From Tenacibaculum agarivorans (GTDB taxonomy: Bacteria; Bacteroidota; Bacteroidia; Flavobacteriales; Flavobacteriaceae), in contig NZ_MSMP01000018.1 of NCBI RefSeq assembly GCF_001936575.1, positions 1 through 64,000 of the forward strand: a stretch of 64,000 nt of DNA, read 5' to 3'. Position numbers and translations under genes: made by a program. Shown here piece after piece: positions 43,461 through 53,038 of this stretch (the stretch's first letter is position 1; every line of letters begins with the position of its first letter). The notes beneath the pieces are model-generated. The model saw only the letters and a program-made list of their open reading frames with translations. It had not been told where the DNA came from and searched no databases.

Positions 43461-43883
43461 ATGAAATTTTACCAAAAAGAAATTAGTTTACCTGCTTTCG
43501 AGAGAGGTTATCATTTAATAACAGATATGATTGTTGAAGAAATTCCTGAATTAAGACAGGTTAGAGTAGGGCAGTTACAGGTATTTATTAAGCATACTTC
43601 GGCAAGTTTAACTATCAATGAAAATGCTGATCCAACTGTGCGTATGGATTTCGAAACACATATTAACAAAATGATTCCTGAAAACATGCCTTATTATAAA
43701 CATGATGATGAGGGAGCAGACGATATGCCCGCACATATTAAAAGCTCGATGTTAGGTTGTCAAGTTCAAATTCCTATAACCAATGGAAAATTAAACTTAG
43801 GAACTTGGCAAGGAATCTATTTAGGTGAACATAGAAATTATGGAGGGCGTCGAAAATTGGTATTGACGCTTTTTGGAAGTTAA
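43461..43883 (+). CDS. YjbQ/UPF0047 family protein
   Basis: 140 residues. The family signature is clear: IKHTSASLTINENADPTVRMD near residue 46, then HIKSSMLGCQVQIPITNGKLNLGTWQGIYLGEHR near 91. YjbQ proteins have weak thiamin phosphate synthase activity in E. coli, but their main role is not settled. Start is the only ATG that preserves the conserved N-terminal helix. It is divergent from the RHS genes and stands alone. Confidence 0.9.
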   Translation: MKFYQKEISLPAFERGYHLITDMIVEEIPELRQVRVGQLQVFIKHTSASLTINENADPTVRMDFETHINKMIPENMPYYKHDDEGADDMPAHIKSSMLGCQVQIPITNGKLNLGTWQGIYLGEHRNYGGRRKLVLTLFGS

Positions 43884-43915
43884 TTGACTCTATTTAAGAA
43901 TATATTTTTAATCAC

Positions 43916-44007
43916 GTCATTTGAAGAAGTAATCTGTCAATCTAATAAAGGAAAATCTCGTTTTTAAGACAAAGATTGCTTCATTCATTGTACTTTTTCG
44001 CAATGAC
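43916..44007. repeat. 92-bp repeat of the GTCATT...AATGAC family
   Basis: It begins GTCATTTGAAG and ends TTTTTCGCAATGAC, so the tips are inverted repeats, with inner arms AATCT/AGATT. A second copy of the same length is at 62593-62684, sharing TTCATTGTA and the CAATGAC end. The right 27 bp overlap the coding end of the membrane protein gene at 43981-44733. Confidence 0.65.
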
Positions 44008-44733
44008 ATTTCTATTTAATACATCTTTTCTTAGTTTCTTGTTTTTCAGCCAAGCCTTTATAATTCGTACAACTGGATATAATAAAGCTAGGCAAACATA
44101 AGCACAAAAAGTAAATGTGAAGCCAGAGATAAAATAAATAAGAAGTAGCACAGCAAAAATACAAACAATAAAAATCGAAGTGATACTAGGAGGTGTAATG
44201 TTTTCCATGTAGTACAGATCTTTATGATTTAAGTTGTTTCCTTCTATAGAAGTAAATATAAAATTATTACCAAAAACTGGAGGGCTATCAAATAATTGTA
44301 CATATTCAAATGCAATATATTTAGATGAGCCATTATTTGGAGGATCAAACATACCTGGAACAATCATAATAATTAGTTTGTCGCCTACTTTAGAAATGTA
44401 TTGAGGATGTCTTGAGGAACTGTTTTTGAGTTCTATTTTCCATTCATCTTCATCTGAATAAATTAAGTGAGAACAATTTACATTACACTGTTTTACAGCT
44501 TTTAGAATTCGTTTTACAAGAAACGTTAGCATGAAAGCTATAACCATAAAGATAAAGCCAGGAAGTAGTTGTTTGGAAAATGCCAATACGGTTAAAAACC
44601 AAATAATGATGGTTAAAATCAAAAAAATGAAGAATATTTCTCGATAAAAATAACGTGTATTTTTTTTACAAATATCAATAACCTTTTGTTCAATCTCATT
44701 TGGTTTTCGAAAAATGTTTTGTCCTGTCAACAT
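43981..44733 (-). CDS. Membrane protein of unknown function, end of the PspA/flotillin locus
   Basis: 250 residues with four membrane helices: two near 33-53 and 57-74, and two near 183-203 and 205-222. Between them is a soluble domain of about 105 residues (SHLIYSDEDEWKIELKNSSS to FIFTSIEGNN) that would face one side of the membrane. No known domain. It lies 62 bp downstream of the 163-residue membrane protein gene, in the same direction as the ATPase gene. Its last eight codons (VIAKKYNE) are provided by the repeat at 43916-44007, so the original C-terminus may have been different. Confidence 0.7.
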   Translation of the reverse strand: MLTGQNIFRKPNEIEQKVIDICKKNTRYFYREIFFIFLILTIIIWFLTVLAFSKQLLPGFIFMVIAFMLTFLVKRILKAVKQCNVNCSHLIYSDEDEWKIELKNSSSRHPQYISKVGDKLIIMIVPGMFDPPNNGSSKYIAFEYVQLFDSPPVFGNNFIFTSIEGNNLNHKDLYYMENITPPSITSIFIVCIFAVLLLIYFISGFTFTFCAYVCLALLYPVVRIIKAWLKNKKLRKDVLNRNVIAKKYNE

Positions 44734-44795
44734 GTAAAGAATTTTTTATTTTAAACAGTTTTTAATTTTTAGCAAATCCTTTTTGTAAAACTTTT

Positions 44796-45287
44796 TTAAA
44801 ATAATACATAAATCAGATCGACAAGAATAAAAACTCTTCCTATAAACGTTAATACATAAATATAATTTTCAAACCAAAAACTTAGAATAAATACTGTTAA
44901 AATTATAAAAGGAATGTTAAAACCGTATAGTTTTCTAAAAGTATTGTTTTCTGTTTTTTGAGTTTTGACAGCTTTGTAATTATTGATTTCATTAAAAATC
45001 GGAGATAATATATACGCTATTTGGCCTCCTTCTTTAATTGAATATAGGAAACCTCTCGAGCAATAAAACGAGTATTTATTCATAATAATTTGATAAGAAT
45101 ATCTCGAATTATTTTTAGAGTTGTAAGTCCTGTCATAAGGATTCTCAATATCTTTTTCTATTTTCTTACTTATAACATTATCATAGTAAGTTTTTCCTTT
45201 TACCGAATAATCATAAATTATTGTTAGAGCAATAAGTATAAAAAAGCAATTGATTTTCAATTGCTTTTTAGGATCTTCTATGATCAT
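44796..45287 (-). CDS. Small membrane protein coupled to the giant ATPase gene
   Basis: 163 residues. One hydrophobic helix at about 12-28, a polar central part with many Tyr, Lys and Asn (KDIENPYDRTYNSKNNSRYS), and two or three helices at about 123-163. Its ATG overlaps the ATPase stop codon (ATGA), which indicates translational coupling and probably a shared function. No family recognised. It could be a membrane anchor or partner for the ATPase. Confidence 0.7.
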   Translation of the reverse strand: MIIEDPKKQLKINCFFILIALTIIYDYSVKGKTYYDNVISKKIEKDIENPYDRTYNSKNNSRYSYQIIMNKYSFYCSRGFLYSIKEGGQIAYILSPIFNEINNYKAVKTQKTENNTFRKLYGFNIPFIILTVFILSFWFENYIYVLTFIGRVFILVDLIYVLF

Positions 45288-48200
45288 AATTTATTTTCTA
45301 ATCCTTTCTGCAAAGCCTCCTTAATTCCCTCTAAATTCTCAGAGAAAGCCATCATCTGACTTAAAATTTGAGCCATTTCATTTTTATCACCGAAACCTTT
45401 TAGCTTATTGTTTTTTAAGAAGATTTCTTTAATGCTTGTCCATCTTGTTAATTCTTCATTAGAAAGTTGATCAATCAACTCTTTATACTTTAAAAGGTTT
45501 CCTTCTGCAGCAGAGGTAAGGGTTTGTGACTCACTTTCATAATGTGATAATAGCAAACGTTGTAACTCACTATCGTTCATAATTGGAACTACTTTGGCAA
45601 CCAACTTGTTCATATCACGATACGAACCTTGTAATTTAAAAGAAGGTTCTGTTCTGTACTGATCTTCCATGGCAGCCGATTGAATATATGCCTGATTCAC
45701 CTTTAAAATGGTGTCTCTAACTGTAATTACTTTTTCTAAAACAGAAGTGTAATCCTGAATTTCTTGTTTGGTATGATTTCCTTTTAAATCAACATCAGCG
45801 GTATTATTTTCCACTTTATCAATCAAAGCATACACATCTTCGAAATATTTACTACTCAATTGGTGTAAAACAGGATTTGATGTTAATGAGTTTTCTATTA
45901 AACTCAGTTTGAATAAATGCGCTGTGTCTCCAATAATATCTCCTAAATTGTAAATATCAGCACGGTTGGCTAGCATATCAGGAATTTGAAAACGATCTCC
46001 ACTTTCTGTATATGGGTTACCAGCCATAATTACACAGAATTTCTTTCCACGTAAATCATACGTTTTTGATTTTCCGTTAAAAACTCCTTCAATTTTACGT
46101 GTACCATCAGAAAGTGAAATAAACTTCTGTAAAAACTCAGGATTACAGTGTTGGATATCGTCTAAATATAACATCACATTATCACCCATTTCAAAAGCTA
46201 AATTCAATTTTTTTAACTCTTCTCTAGATGCAGAATTGTTAGCAGACATTGGATCAACAGAAGTTACCTCATGTCCAATAGCTGGACCGTTAATTTTCAT
46301 AAATACTAAACCTAAACGATTCGATATGTATTCCATTAACGTAGTTTTACCATAACCAGGAGGAGAAATTAATAATAACATACCCATTCTATCGGTACGT
46401 TTATTGTCGCCAACTGTTCCTAATTGTTTCGCTAAGTTATCTCCAATTAAAGGGAAGTATACTTGATCAATTAATTTATTTCTTACAAAAGATGATAATA
46501 CTCTTGGCTTAAATTCTTCTAACTTTAAATCTTCTTTTAATTGCTCAGTAACTTCTTGTTTGGCTTCTTTATATCTGATAAAATTCGGAACTTCTTTAGT
46601 AGTAAATTGCGCTAATTTTGAAATGAAATCATGATAATTAAAAACAAAAGTTCCTTCAGTAATTGTACTGTGATCTCCTCTTAAACCTTTTATTTCTTCT
46701 ATCGGGTGAACTGCTTTAACTTCAGAAGTTGATTCGTGTTCAAACAGTAGAATAGCAACAATTTCATTGATATAGTTTTGTTTCGAACTTTCTGCTGAAG
46801 ACAAGAACGAACTTACCCATTGTTTTGTTAAATGAATTTTATCGGTGTATTCATTTGATTTATCAATTCCGTTTCTGAATTTATGATAAGCATCTTGTTT
46901 CTTTAAGGTTTTTACAAACTCATCTTTTAAACCAAACGCATCTGTACTGATTTGGAACGAATTATTTTGTTTCAATTCCTCAAAAAGATAATTAGCAATT
47001 GGTTCACTTTCTGATTCAGAAAACAATTTACTTTGCTGAGCAAATTCAGTAATTTTAGTACTTAAATTTTCAATGATAAAAGCAAATGAGTCACTGTTTG
47101 GAAAAACACTTAGTACTTCACCAGAAGCTTTAATATTAGTGTTTAATAAAGTCTGAGCTTCCTCAGAAAGAGAATTCCAAAAGTATTGTGCGTAAGCTCT
47201 GGTATTGGGAGAATAAGTGAGTAGTCCTAATTCATGATGTTTATGAACTAATGTGTGTAAAATTTGACTAGCATCGGTATCATGAACTCCTTTTACATAA
47301 CCTTCAGAATATAAATTACTACTTTCTTGTTGAACAACAGTTAATAATTCTTCTTGTGTTTTAGTAATTAATTCAGTTTCTGGAATGTTTTTGAAAATCT
47401 TGTACGCTAAATAAGCGGCACGATATATTTCGTTGTTTTCAGAAACTAATTCTTGATTCCAATATTTTTTAGATTGTACTAAAATATCGTTTTCAATAGT
47501 ATCGTAAAAATCAGTACCTGTTAAGTGATAATATAATTCTTCGTTTTTATATACAATCGTTAAATCTAAAACTTGTTTGTTAACTCCGAATTTATGTTTA
47601 CCAAGTTTGATGATGTTTTCACCATCTTCGTATAACTCTTGTTTGTCTTTAAGTTTACGAAGTGCATCTTCTTTTGCAACTTTTAATTTCGTTTCGATAG
47701 CTTCTGCTTTTCCGGCGTCGTCTAACTCACGTAGCTGATTAATAATGTCTCTAACTTTATTAATCATTAAATCTGCAGCAAAATATCCATTGATATCTTC
47801 AATGGTATCGAAGCTTTGCGCTTTTTTCTCAACACCTTTTAAAATACGTTCAGAAGCAGTTTGTAACGCCACAGCTTTCTTGTTACGTTTTTCAATAAGG
47901 TTGTTTTTACGCGTATCGAAAGCGGCATGAATTTCTTCACGTTTTTCTATAATCTGTGTAATAAACTCTTCAAAATCGGCAAACTTACCTTCTAATTCTT
48001 CAAGCTGAATGGCAGTTTTTGTTAAAAACTCATCACATTTTTCTGGCGTAGTTGCCATGTCTATATAATTGATAATACTTTGATCAATTAATTTTAACTG
48101 TGCAACAAAATCAGCTTTAGCTTCAGAACTTCCTAAGCTTTTGATACTGTTTTTAATTCCTGCTTTTAACTGATTAAGAGTCGCAAAAATTAAAGAGATA

Positions 48201-50143
48201 TTATCTATAATTTTTGTGGATTGCGAAGTATCTTCTATTTCAAGATTAGAAACAATATCAATCAGCATTTCTAAATCAGCAGTAATTTGATTGACTTCTT
48301 TTTCTAAAGCTTTCGCTTCAACTACTTTCTTAATTTCGGGTAACGAAGTTTCTTTTTTAGCTACACGTTTATGATACGGAGCTAATGCTTTATCGTTCAA
48401 TAAAAATTGTACACAACGTTTAGAAATTAAGGTGTTTTGCTCAGCAACTTGTGTTTCTAAAGCATCTAAATTTTCCTTTTGGATATAACGAACATCATGT
48501 AAGCTAATAACCTCACCGCGTAATGTCCGTAATTGACTTAGCAATCCAACAAAATCATCAATAGATTTAAATGAAGTACTCTTTATTTTACTAAAAAGTT
48601 CATCTGATTTTGTATTGATTGCTGCAGTAGCTTTTTCAGCTTGCTTTTTTAATTGAACTACTTTTTCAAATTCTTCAATGGCAGCATTTGCAGCTTCATT
48701 GATTTGAAGAATAGGCTCGTTTAATTGATGGGTATCTGCTTCTGGTAACCAATAATACGTATCGTTAATATCTTTTGATATTTTAGCGATATCATTATAT
48801 AAACCAGTATAATTATCTTCTTTATTTAACAGGTTGATTAATTCGTGGCATTCAGCCATGGCACGAACAATATCTTTATTTCCAATTTTGAACAGTAAAC
48901 TATCTGTATGTTGCGAAGGCATAAAATCTCCTTTTAAATACGGAGTTTGCCAAATTTGAACTACATGATGTTTGGTTTGTTCATTTTCAGTTTTAAAATA
49001 ACATAATTCACCGTTTTCAAGTAAGGTAAATCCGTTACAAATAATTGGAGTTTTAACTTCTTGCTCAATAATGTTATACGACATCAATACGTATAATCCA
49101 CGGATTGTTGCGTAAAAAACATACAAGAAATCTTCACCGTTTGGTGAACTTACTTTCTTTTGAAATTTTACCTCTTTTACATCACTTTCGAATATTTTAT
49201 ATTCTCCAGTTTGTAAATAATATCCGTTAGGGAAAATAATACCATGTCCGTCTGGTAATTGAACAGCTGTATCTTTAATGCTTTCGATACGTTGTACTTC
49301 TTGTAGTTTATGATTATATACGAAGTAACGCGGATCTTCCTGAAAAGGTTTGATTTCTAAAGTGATTAAGTTTCCTAAATCACCATAACGAAATTGACCA
49401 TCGTCCAAGGTTTGATCTATATGTTCAACAGGCTCAGAAAGAATTCCTTTTCCGTCGTCTGTATTGTCTTCAATTTTTATAGTTAAATCACCCCCAATGG
49501 TTTCTACAAAAACCTTGTCAAGAATAGAAATATGTGAATGCGTTCCGTATCGGTGCATATCACGAGTTACTTCTTGCCATTTAAATTCGTGCTGCCTAGG
49601 GAATTTATATTCATGTTCGCTACGATTATCTACGTACTGAAGTTGATTCTCGTTGATTAACCATTTAAAGGTTTTAATATCACTTGTATTTTCGCTTAAT
49701 TGGAAAACCATATGGAGGTAGTTTCCAATCACAGCGAATTTTGAGAAAATCGTATTTCTATAGTATTTATACAAGTTAGTAAAATCGTTGATGAAAATAT
49801 CATCATTGATTAAATCTAAAGATTGAATATGGAAATGATTTTCCTTAAACTCGTAAATACTAAATACATCTGAAAGTTTGATATCTGTACGTAGTCCAAA
49901 ATGTACGTTATATCCAAAGATTGATGTGTTTCCAAAAGAAACAATATCTCTGGCAATACAATTATTTTCAGTGTTTATTCTATCGTTAGCAATTAATTTG
50001 GTTTCTATGTTTCCAAAAACATGTTTCCTTGCATCATTTAGCTTATGTAATCGTTCTTGTAGCTCTTGCTTTTGTTTTTGCAATCTACCTTGAATAATTT
50101 CATATGTTCCTCCGTCTAGTTGTTGATTGTTTTGGTTTTCCAT
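45284..50143 (-). CDS. Giant coiled-coil AAA ATPase (DUF3686-type, 'DNA repair ATPase')
   Basis: 1619 residues, cytoplasmic. The N-terminal third is a beta-rich region (DIVSFGNTSIFGYNVHFGLR near 65), the middle has long helices with heptad-like charged residues (about 480-870), and the C-terminal 450 residues hold an AAA module: Walker A SPPGYGKTTLM near 1259-1269, Walker B MLYLDDI near 1324, and a sensor-like IMAGNPYTESG near 1380. Proteins of this length and layout carry the DUF3686 label and the name 'DNA repair ATPase', but their role is not proven. Neighbours are flotillin, an OB-fold membrane protein and PspA, so a membrane-stress role fits better than DNA repair. It is separated from flotillin by repeats and a GIY-YIG gene. 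Confidence 0.85.
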   Translation of the reverse strand: MENQNNQQLDGGTYEIIQGRLQKQKQELQERLHKLNDARKHVFGNIETKLIANDRINTENNCIARDIVSFGNTSIFGYNVHFGLRTDIKLSDVFSIYEFKENHFHIQSLDLINDDIFINDFTNLYKYYRNTIFSKFAVIGNYLHMVFQLSENTSDIKTFKWLINENQLQYVDNRSEHEYKFPRQHEFKWQEVTRDMHRYGTHSHISILDKVFVETIGGDLTIKIEDNTDDGKGILSEPVEHIDQTLDDGQFRYGDLGNLITLEIKPFQEDPRYFVYNHKLQEVQRIESIKDTAVQLPDGHGIIFPNGYYLQTGEYKIFESDVKEVKFQKKVSSPNGEDFLYVFYATIRGLYVLMSYNIIEQEVKTPIICNGFTLLENGELCYFKTENEQTKHHVVQIWQTPYLKGDFMPSQHTDSLLFKIGNKDIVRAMAECHELINLLNKEDNYTGLYNDIAKISKDINDTYYWLPEADTHQLNEPILQINEAANAAIEEFEKVVQLKKQAEKATAAINTKSDELFSKIKSTSFKSIDDFVGLLSQLRTLRGEVISLHDVRYIQKENLDALETQVAEQNTLISKRCVQFLLNDKALAPYHKRVAKKETSLPEIKKVVEAKALEKEVNQITADLEMLIDIVSNLEIEDTSQSTKIIDNISLIFATLNQLKAGIKNSIKSLGSSEAKADFVAQLKLIDQSIINYIDMATTPEKCDEFLTKTAIQLEELEGKFADFEEFITQIIEKREEIHAAFDTRKNNLIEKRNKKAVALQTASERILKGVEKKAQSFDTIEDINGYFAADLMINKVRDIINQLRELDDAGKAEAIETKLKVAKEDALRKLKDKQELYEDGENIIKLGKHKFGVNKQVLDLTIVYKNEELYYHLTGTDFYDTIENDILVQSKKYWNQELVSENNEIYRAAYLAYKIFKNIPETELITKTQEELLTVVQQESSNLYSEGYVKGVHDTDASQILHTLVHKHHELGLLTYSPNTRAYAQYFWNSLSEEAQTLLNTNIKASGEVLSVFPNSDSFAFIIENLSTKITEFAQQSKLFSESESEPIANYLFEELKQNNSFQISTDAFGLKDEFVKTLKKQDAYHKFRNGIDKSNEYTDKIHLTKQWVSSFLSSAESSKQNYINEIVAILLFEHESTSEVKAVHPIEEIKGLRGDHSTITEGTFVFNYHDFISKLAQFTTKEVPNFIRYKEAKQEVTEQLKEDLKLEEFKPRVLSSFVRNKLIDQVYFPLIGDNLAKQLGTVGDNKRTDRMGMLLLISPPGYGKTTLMEYISNRLGLVFMKINGPAIGHEVTSVDPMSANNSASREELKKLNLAFEMGDNVMLYLDDIQHCNPEFLQKFISLSDGTRKIEGVFNGKSKTYDLRGKKFCVIMAGNPYTESGDRFQIPDMLANRADIYNLGDIIGDTAHLFKLSLIENSLTSNPVLHQLSSKYFEDVYALIDKVENNTADVDLKGNHTKQEIQDYTSVLEKVITVRDTILKVNQAYIQSAAMEDQYRTEPSFKLQGSYRDMNKLVAKVVPIMNDSELQRLLLSHYESESQTLTSAAEGNLLKYKELIDQLSNEELTRWTSIKEIFLKNNKLKGFGDKNEMAQILSQMMAFSENLEGIKEALQKGLENKL

Positions 50144-50168
50144 GTATTTTTTTGTGTCAATTCTTAGT

Positions 50169-50296
50169 TGTCTCTTCGAGTGAAATTACGTGAAATGCAA
50201 TGGAACATAATTTTGTATCGAGAAGTTATTGTTGTTGAAACTGTTCTCGATACGATTTTTACTCCGTCGCTCTTCGCAAAATCACTTGAACTGACA
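50169..50296. repeat. Palindromic repeat, copy A (TGTCACTTCGAGTGA family)
   Basis: Starts TGTCTCTTCGAGTGAAATTA and ends AATCACTTGAACTGACA, with an inner stem GTATCGAGAA/TTCTCGATAC. The whole unit can fold into one long imperfect hairpin. Copies B and C lie within 600 bp in the same orientation, and a reversed copy is inside 32640-32859. Confidence 0.75.
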
Positions 50297-50315
50297 TTCT
50301 TATTTTGAACTTTAT

Positions 50316-50444
50316 TGTCACTTCGAGTGAAATTATTCGAATGAAAAGGAGAATAATTTAGTATCGAGAAGTTTTTATTTAGGAATTATTCTCGATACGA
50401 TTTTTACTCCGTTATCACTTCATAAAAAATCACTCGAACTGACA
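50316..50444. repeat. Palindromic repeat, copy B
   Basis: TGTCACTTCGAGTGA at the left and TCACTCGAACTGACA at the right, with inner TATCGAGAA/TTCTCGATA arms. It ends 8 bp before the GIY-YIG stop codon. The 13 bp before it, TTTTGAACTTTAT with one preceding T, are also found before copy C. Confidence 0.75.
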
Positions 50445-50452
50445 TTAAGACT

Positions 50453-50743
50453 TTAATCAAATTTCTTCTTAGCTAAATTAGGAAGTAATTCATATTGATT
50501 ATTTATCAAAGCTTCTTTTTTAGCTTTTGACCATTTTTTAATTTGTTTTTCTTTTTCTATTGCTATTTCAATATTCGTGAATTCACAATAAAAAACTAAC
50601 GCTATAGGTCTTCTAAAATATGTATAACTACCTTTATGCAACCCTTTGGAATGTTCTAAAAGTCTTTTGTCTAAATTTGAAGTTATTCCAGTATAGTATG
50701 TTTTATCAGAACATTGTAAAATATAAACATAATACACTTTCAT
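50453..50743 (-). CDS. Single-domain GIY-YIG nuclease
   Basis: 96 residues. The family core is VYYVYILQCSDKTYYTGIT, where YVYI and YYTG stand for the GIY and YIG elements, then DKRLLEHSKG with the conserved Arg, and IEIAIEKEKQIKKWSKAKKE with the catalytic Glu. This is the UPF0213/YhbQ-like short form; its cellular role is generally unknown, and several copies per genome are common in Flavobacteriaceae. It is placed between palindromic repeats B and C (8 and 17 bp away) inside the flotillin/ATPase locus, so gene and repeats may have arrived together. Confidence 0.9.
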   Translation of the reverse strand: MKVYYVYILQCSDKTYYTGITSNLDKRLLEHSKGLHKGSYTYFRRPIALVFYCEFTNIEIAIEKEKQIKKWSKAKKEALINNQYELLPNLAKKKFD

Positions 50744-50760
50744 AACTTTTTGAACTTTAT

Positions 50761-50884
50761 TGTCACTTCGAGCGAAATTATTTGAATGGAATAAAGGATA
50801 GTTTTTCGAGAAGTTTTCGTTATCGGAATTGTTCTCGATACAATTTTATCTCGTTATCACTCTATAAAATCACTCGAACTGACA
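50761..50884. repeat. Palindromic repeat, copy C
   Basis: Starts TGTCACTTCGAGCGAAATTA and ends TCACTCGAACTGACA, in the same orientation as A and B. It lies 17 bp upstream of the GIY-YIG start and 47 bp after the flotillin stop. Inner arms TTTTCGAGAA/TTCTCGATA are less perfect than in A and B. Confidence 0.75.
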
Positions 50885-50931
50885 TATTAGTTATTGTTAT
50901 ATTATCAAATTTTCAAATTGATACATTGAAA

Positions 50932-53025
50932 TTAAGACAATTTCTTATCTGATAAACCTAATCCTTTAGCTAGGTTGAAAAGATTACTGAATAATCCTTC
51001 TTCATCTGATGTGTTAGCTCTGTCTTTTAAATCTAGTAAAAGATTAGCTACAGTTAAGTTTTTGATGTCTTCAGAAGAGATTCCATATTTATTAGCAAAA
51101 TCCTTTACTTTTTCTAGTAAGTTTCCTTTAACATCATCGCTACCTAAAATAGCATCTTTTACATCTTGAATATTATCACTGTGTTGCACTAATCTATCGA
51201 TTCCTTTAGCTTTAGTAATCTGTCCGATAATTTGATCGAAGAACATCGTTTCTCCACCAACAATATCAATATTTGCAGCTCTTAATGCATCACCAATAAC
51301 TTGAGCTTGCGCATCTGCGATATCTTTTTGGATTTGAATTTGAGCTAAGTCTACTTGTAATTCTTTCTCTAAACGTAACTTGAACTCTTCATGCTCTTTT
51401 CCAACCCCATCTAATTTCTTCATTGCTTCAGCTTTTTCTTCGATCCCAGCAGCATCTGCAATTGCTTTTTCTTTAATTACTTGTGCTTCAGCTAAACCTT
51501 CTTCTTTAATAGCCTCAGCTTTTGCTAAAATACCAGAAGCTTCTGCTTTAGCTTTCTTTTCAATAATGTTAGCTTCTACTAAACCTTGACGCTCATTAGC
51601 ATCTGCTTTAGCATGCATCACTTGTGCTTCAGACATACCAATTGTAGCTTCTTCTTTCGCTTTTGCTTCTGCTAATGTTTTACGAGCTTCTGCTTCTTTT
51701 TCACTAGCTTCTTTTTGAGCTTGTGCTTCAATGTTAATTTCTTCTGCTTTTTGTTTAGCAGCTTCTTTCTCAGCTTCTGCTTGCTTAATTCTCTTGATTA
51801 AAGATTCTTCTGCTTCAGCTTCCGCAATTGTAATTTTAACTTGTTTCTCACGATCTGCAGTTTTGAAAGCTTCAATATCTTTCATATTTTCTTGCTCTTC
51901 AACCACACCTTTCTCTAACATTACGCGATCACGAATCACATCTTGAATGTTTTTCTTTTCTACTTCAACAACTTTCTCTTTTTCAATTTGTGCTAAAGTT
52001 ACAATACGCTCTCTTTCTGTAGCTTCTAACATTCTGTCTTTTTCTACTCTTTCCGCTTCTACAGCATCTGTACGTAATTTATTCTTTTCAGCAACAATAA
52101 CCTGACGTTGTTTGTTTTCTTCAGCTACTTGTAATTTCTCTTCGGTTGCAATTCTTGCACTTTCAGATTTTAAACGCTCTTCTTCTGCAACTTTTAACGT
52201 TTCTGCTTCCTCACGAGCTTTAATATTTGCAATTTCACGTTTTTGTTGTTCTTCTTTTTCAGCTAATTGTTTGTCTAATTCTAAAATAGCTTCACGAGCT
52301 TCAACATCTTGTTTACGAATTACTTTTTCTTCATCTCTCTTAATTAAATTAGATTTGATGTTTTGCGTAGCTGTTAATTCAGTAATTTTCTTAATACCTT
52401 CTGCATCTAGAATATTATCTGCTTTTAGATGTTGAACTGAAGTTTGTTCTAAGTAGTCAATTGCACAATCTTCTAAAGTATATCCATTTAAGTCTCTACC
52501 GATTTCATTAATAATTTCATCTCTGAATTCACTGCGAGATTCATACAATTGAACAAAATCGAATTTCTTTCCTACTGTTTTTAGAGCTTCAGAAAATTTT
52601 GCTTCAAATAATTCTTCTAAAGTTTCAATATATGAAGCTCTTTCACATCCAATGGTTTGTGCTACTTCTATAATAGCTTCTTTAGATTTGTTAACACGTA
52701 CGAAGAAGGCAACTTTAATATCCGCACGCATATTATCTTTACAGATTAAACCATCAGTTTGTAAACGTTGGATTTCAATTTTCTTTACAGAAATATCCAT
52801 AATTTCTACTTTATGTAGAACAGGAATAACATACATTCCCTTATCAAAAGCAACAGCAGTACCTCCAAATCCGGTTTTAACTAAAGCTTCTCCTTGAGGA
52901 ATTTTTCGATAAAATAGAGCAATAAATATGACAAATAATAGTATTAGAGAAACTATTCCTCCGACTACTGTCCATACAATATTTGAAACGTCAATTTGTG
53001 AAAAAAATAATAGGCTTGTGTTCAT
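50932..53025 (-). CDS. Flotillin-family (YqiK-like) SPFH protein
   Basis: 697 residues. A single membrane helix at about 15-40 is followed by the SPFH/band 7 domain (PQGEALVKTGFGGTAVAFD near 50, ending near 230), a very long Ala/Glu/Lys coiled coil (about 230-560, with blocks like AEAEKEAAKQKAEEI), and a C-terminal region (GETMFFDQIIGQ, then a helical tail). It resembles E. coli YqiK, longer than FloT at about 510. Flotillins scaffold ordered membrane domains. It lies 13 bp downstream of an OB-fold membrane protein, the same pairing as YqiJ-YqiK and FloA-NfeD. Confidence 0.93.
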   Translation of the reverse strand: MNTSLLFFSQIDVSNIVWTVVGGIVSLILLFVIFIALFYRKIPQGEALVKTGFGGTAVAFDKGMYVIPVLHKVEIMDISVKKIEIQRLQTDGLICKDNMRADIKVAFFVRVNKSKEAIIEVAQTIGCERASYIETLEELFEAKFSEALKTVGKKFDFVQLYESRSEFRDEIINEIGRDLNGYTLEDCAIDYLEQTSVQHLKADNILDAEGIKKITELTATQNIKSNLIKRDEEKVIRKQDVEAREAILELDKQLAEKEEQQKREIANIKAREEAETLKVAEEERLKSESARIATEEKLQVAEENKQRQVIVAEKNKLRTDAVEAERVEKDRMLEATERERIVTLAQIEKEKVVEVEKKNIQDVIRDRVMLEKGVVEEQENMKDIEAFKTADREKQVKITIAEAEAEESLIKRIKQAEAEKEAAKQKAEEINIEAQAQKEASEKEAEARKTLAEAKAKEEATIGMSEAQVMHAKADANERQGLVEANIIEKKAKAEASGILAKAEAIKEEGLAEAQVIKEKAIADAAGIEEKAEAMKKLDGVGKEHEEFKLRLEKELQVDLAQIQIQKDIADAQAQVIGDALRAANIDIVGGETMFFDQIIGQITKAKGIDRLVQHSDNIQDVKDAILGSDDVKGNLLEKVKDFANKYGISSEDIKNLTVANLLLDLKDRANTSDEEGLFSNLFNLAKGLGLSDKKLS

Positions 53026-53038
53026 AGTTGATTTTTAT

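Noticed and set aside
45284..50143. Reading the giant ATPase as a DNA repair (SMC/RecN-type) protein, as its common name suggests
   Set aside because: No ABC signature or hinge is seen; the C-terminal motifs are of the AAA class and its neighbours are membrane-stress genes. The name was kept only as the customary label.
50975..52435. Several forward-strand open frames of 60-107 codons opposite flotillin
   Set aside because: They mirror the Ala/Glu/Lys-rich coiled coil on the other strand, have Ser/Phe-rich nonsense composition, and no start context or homology.
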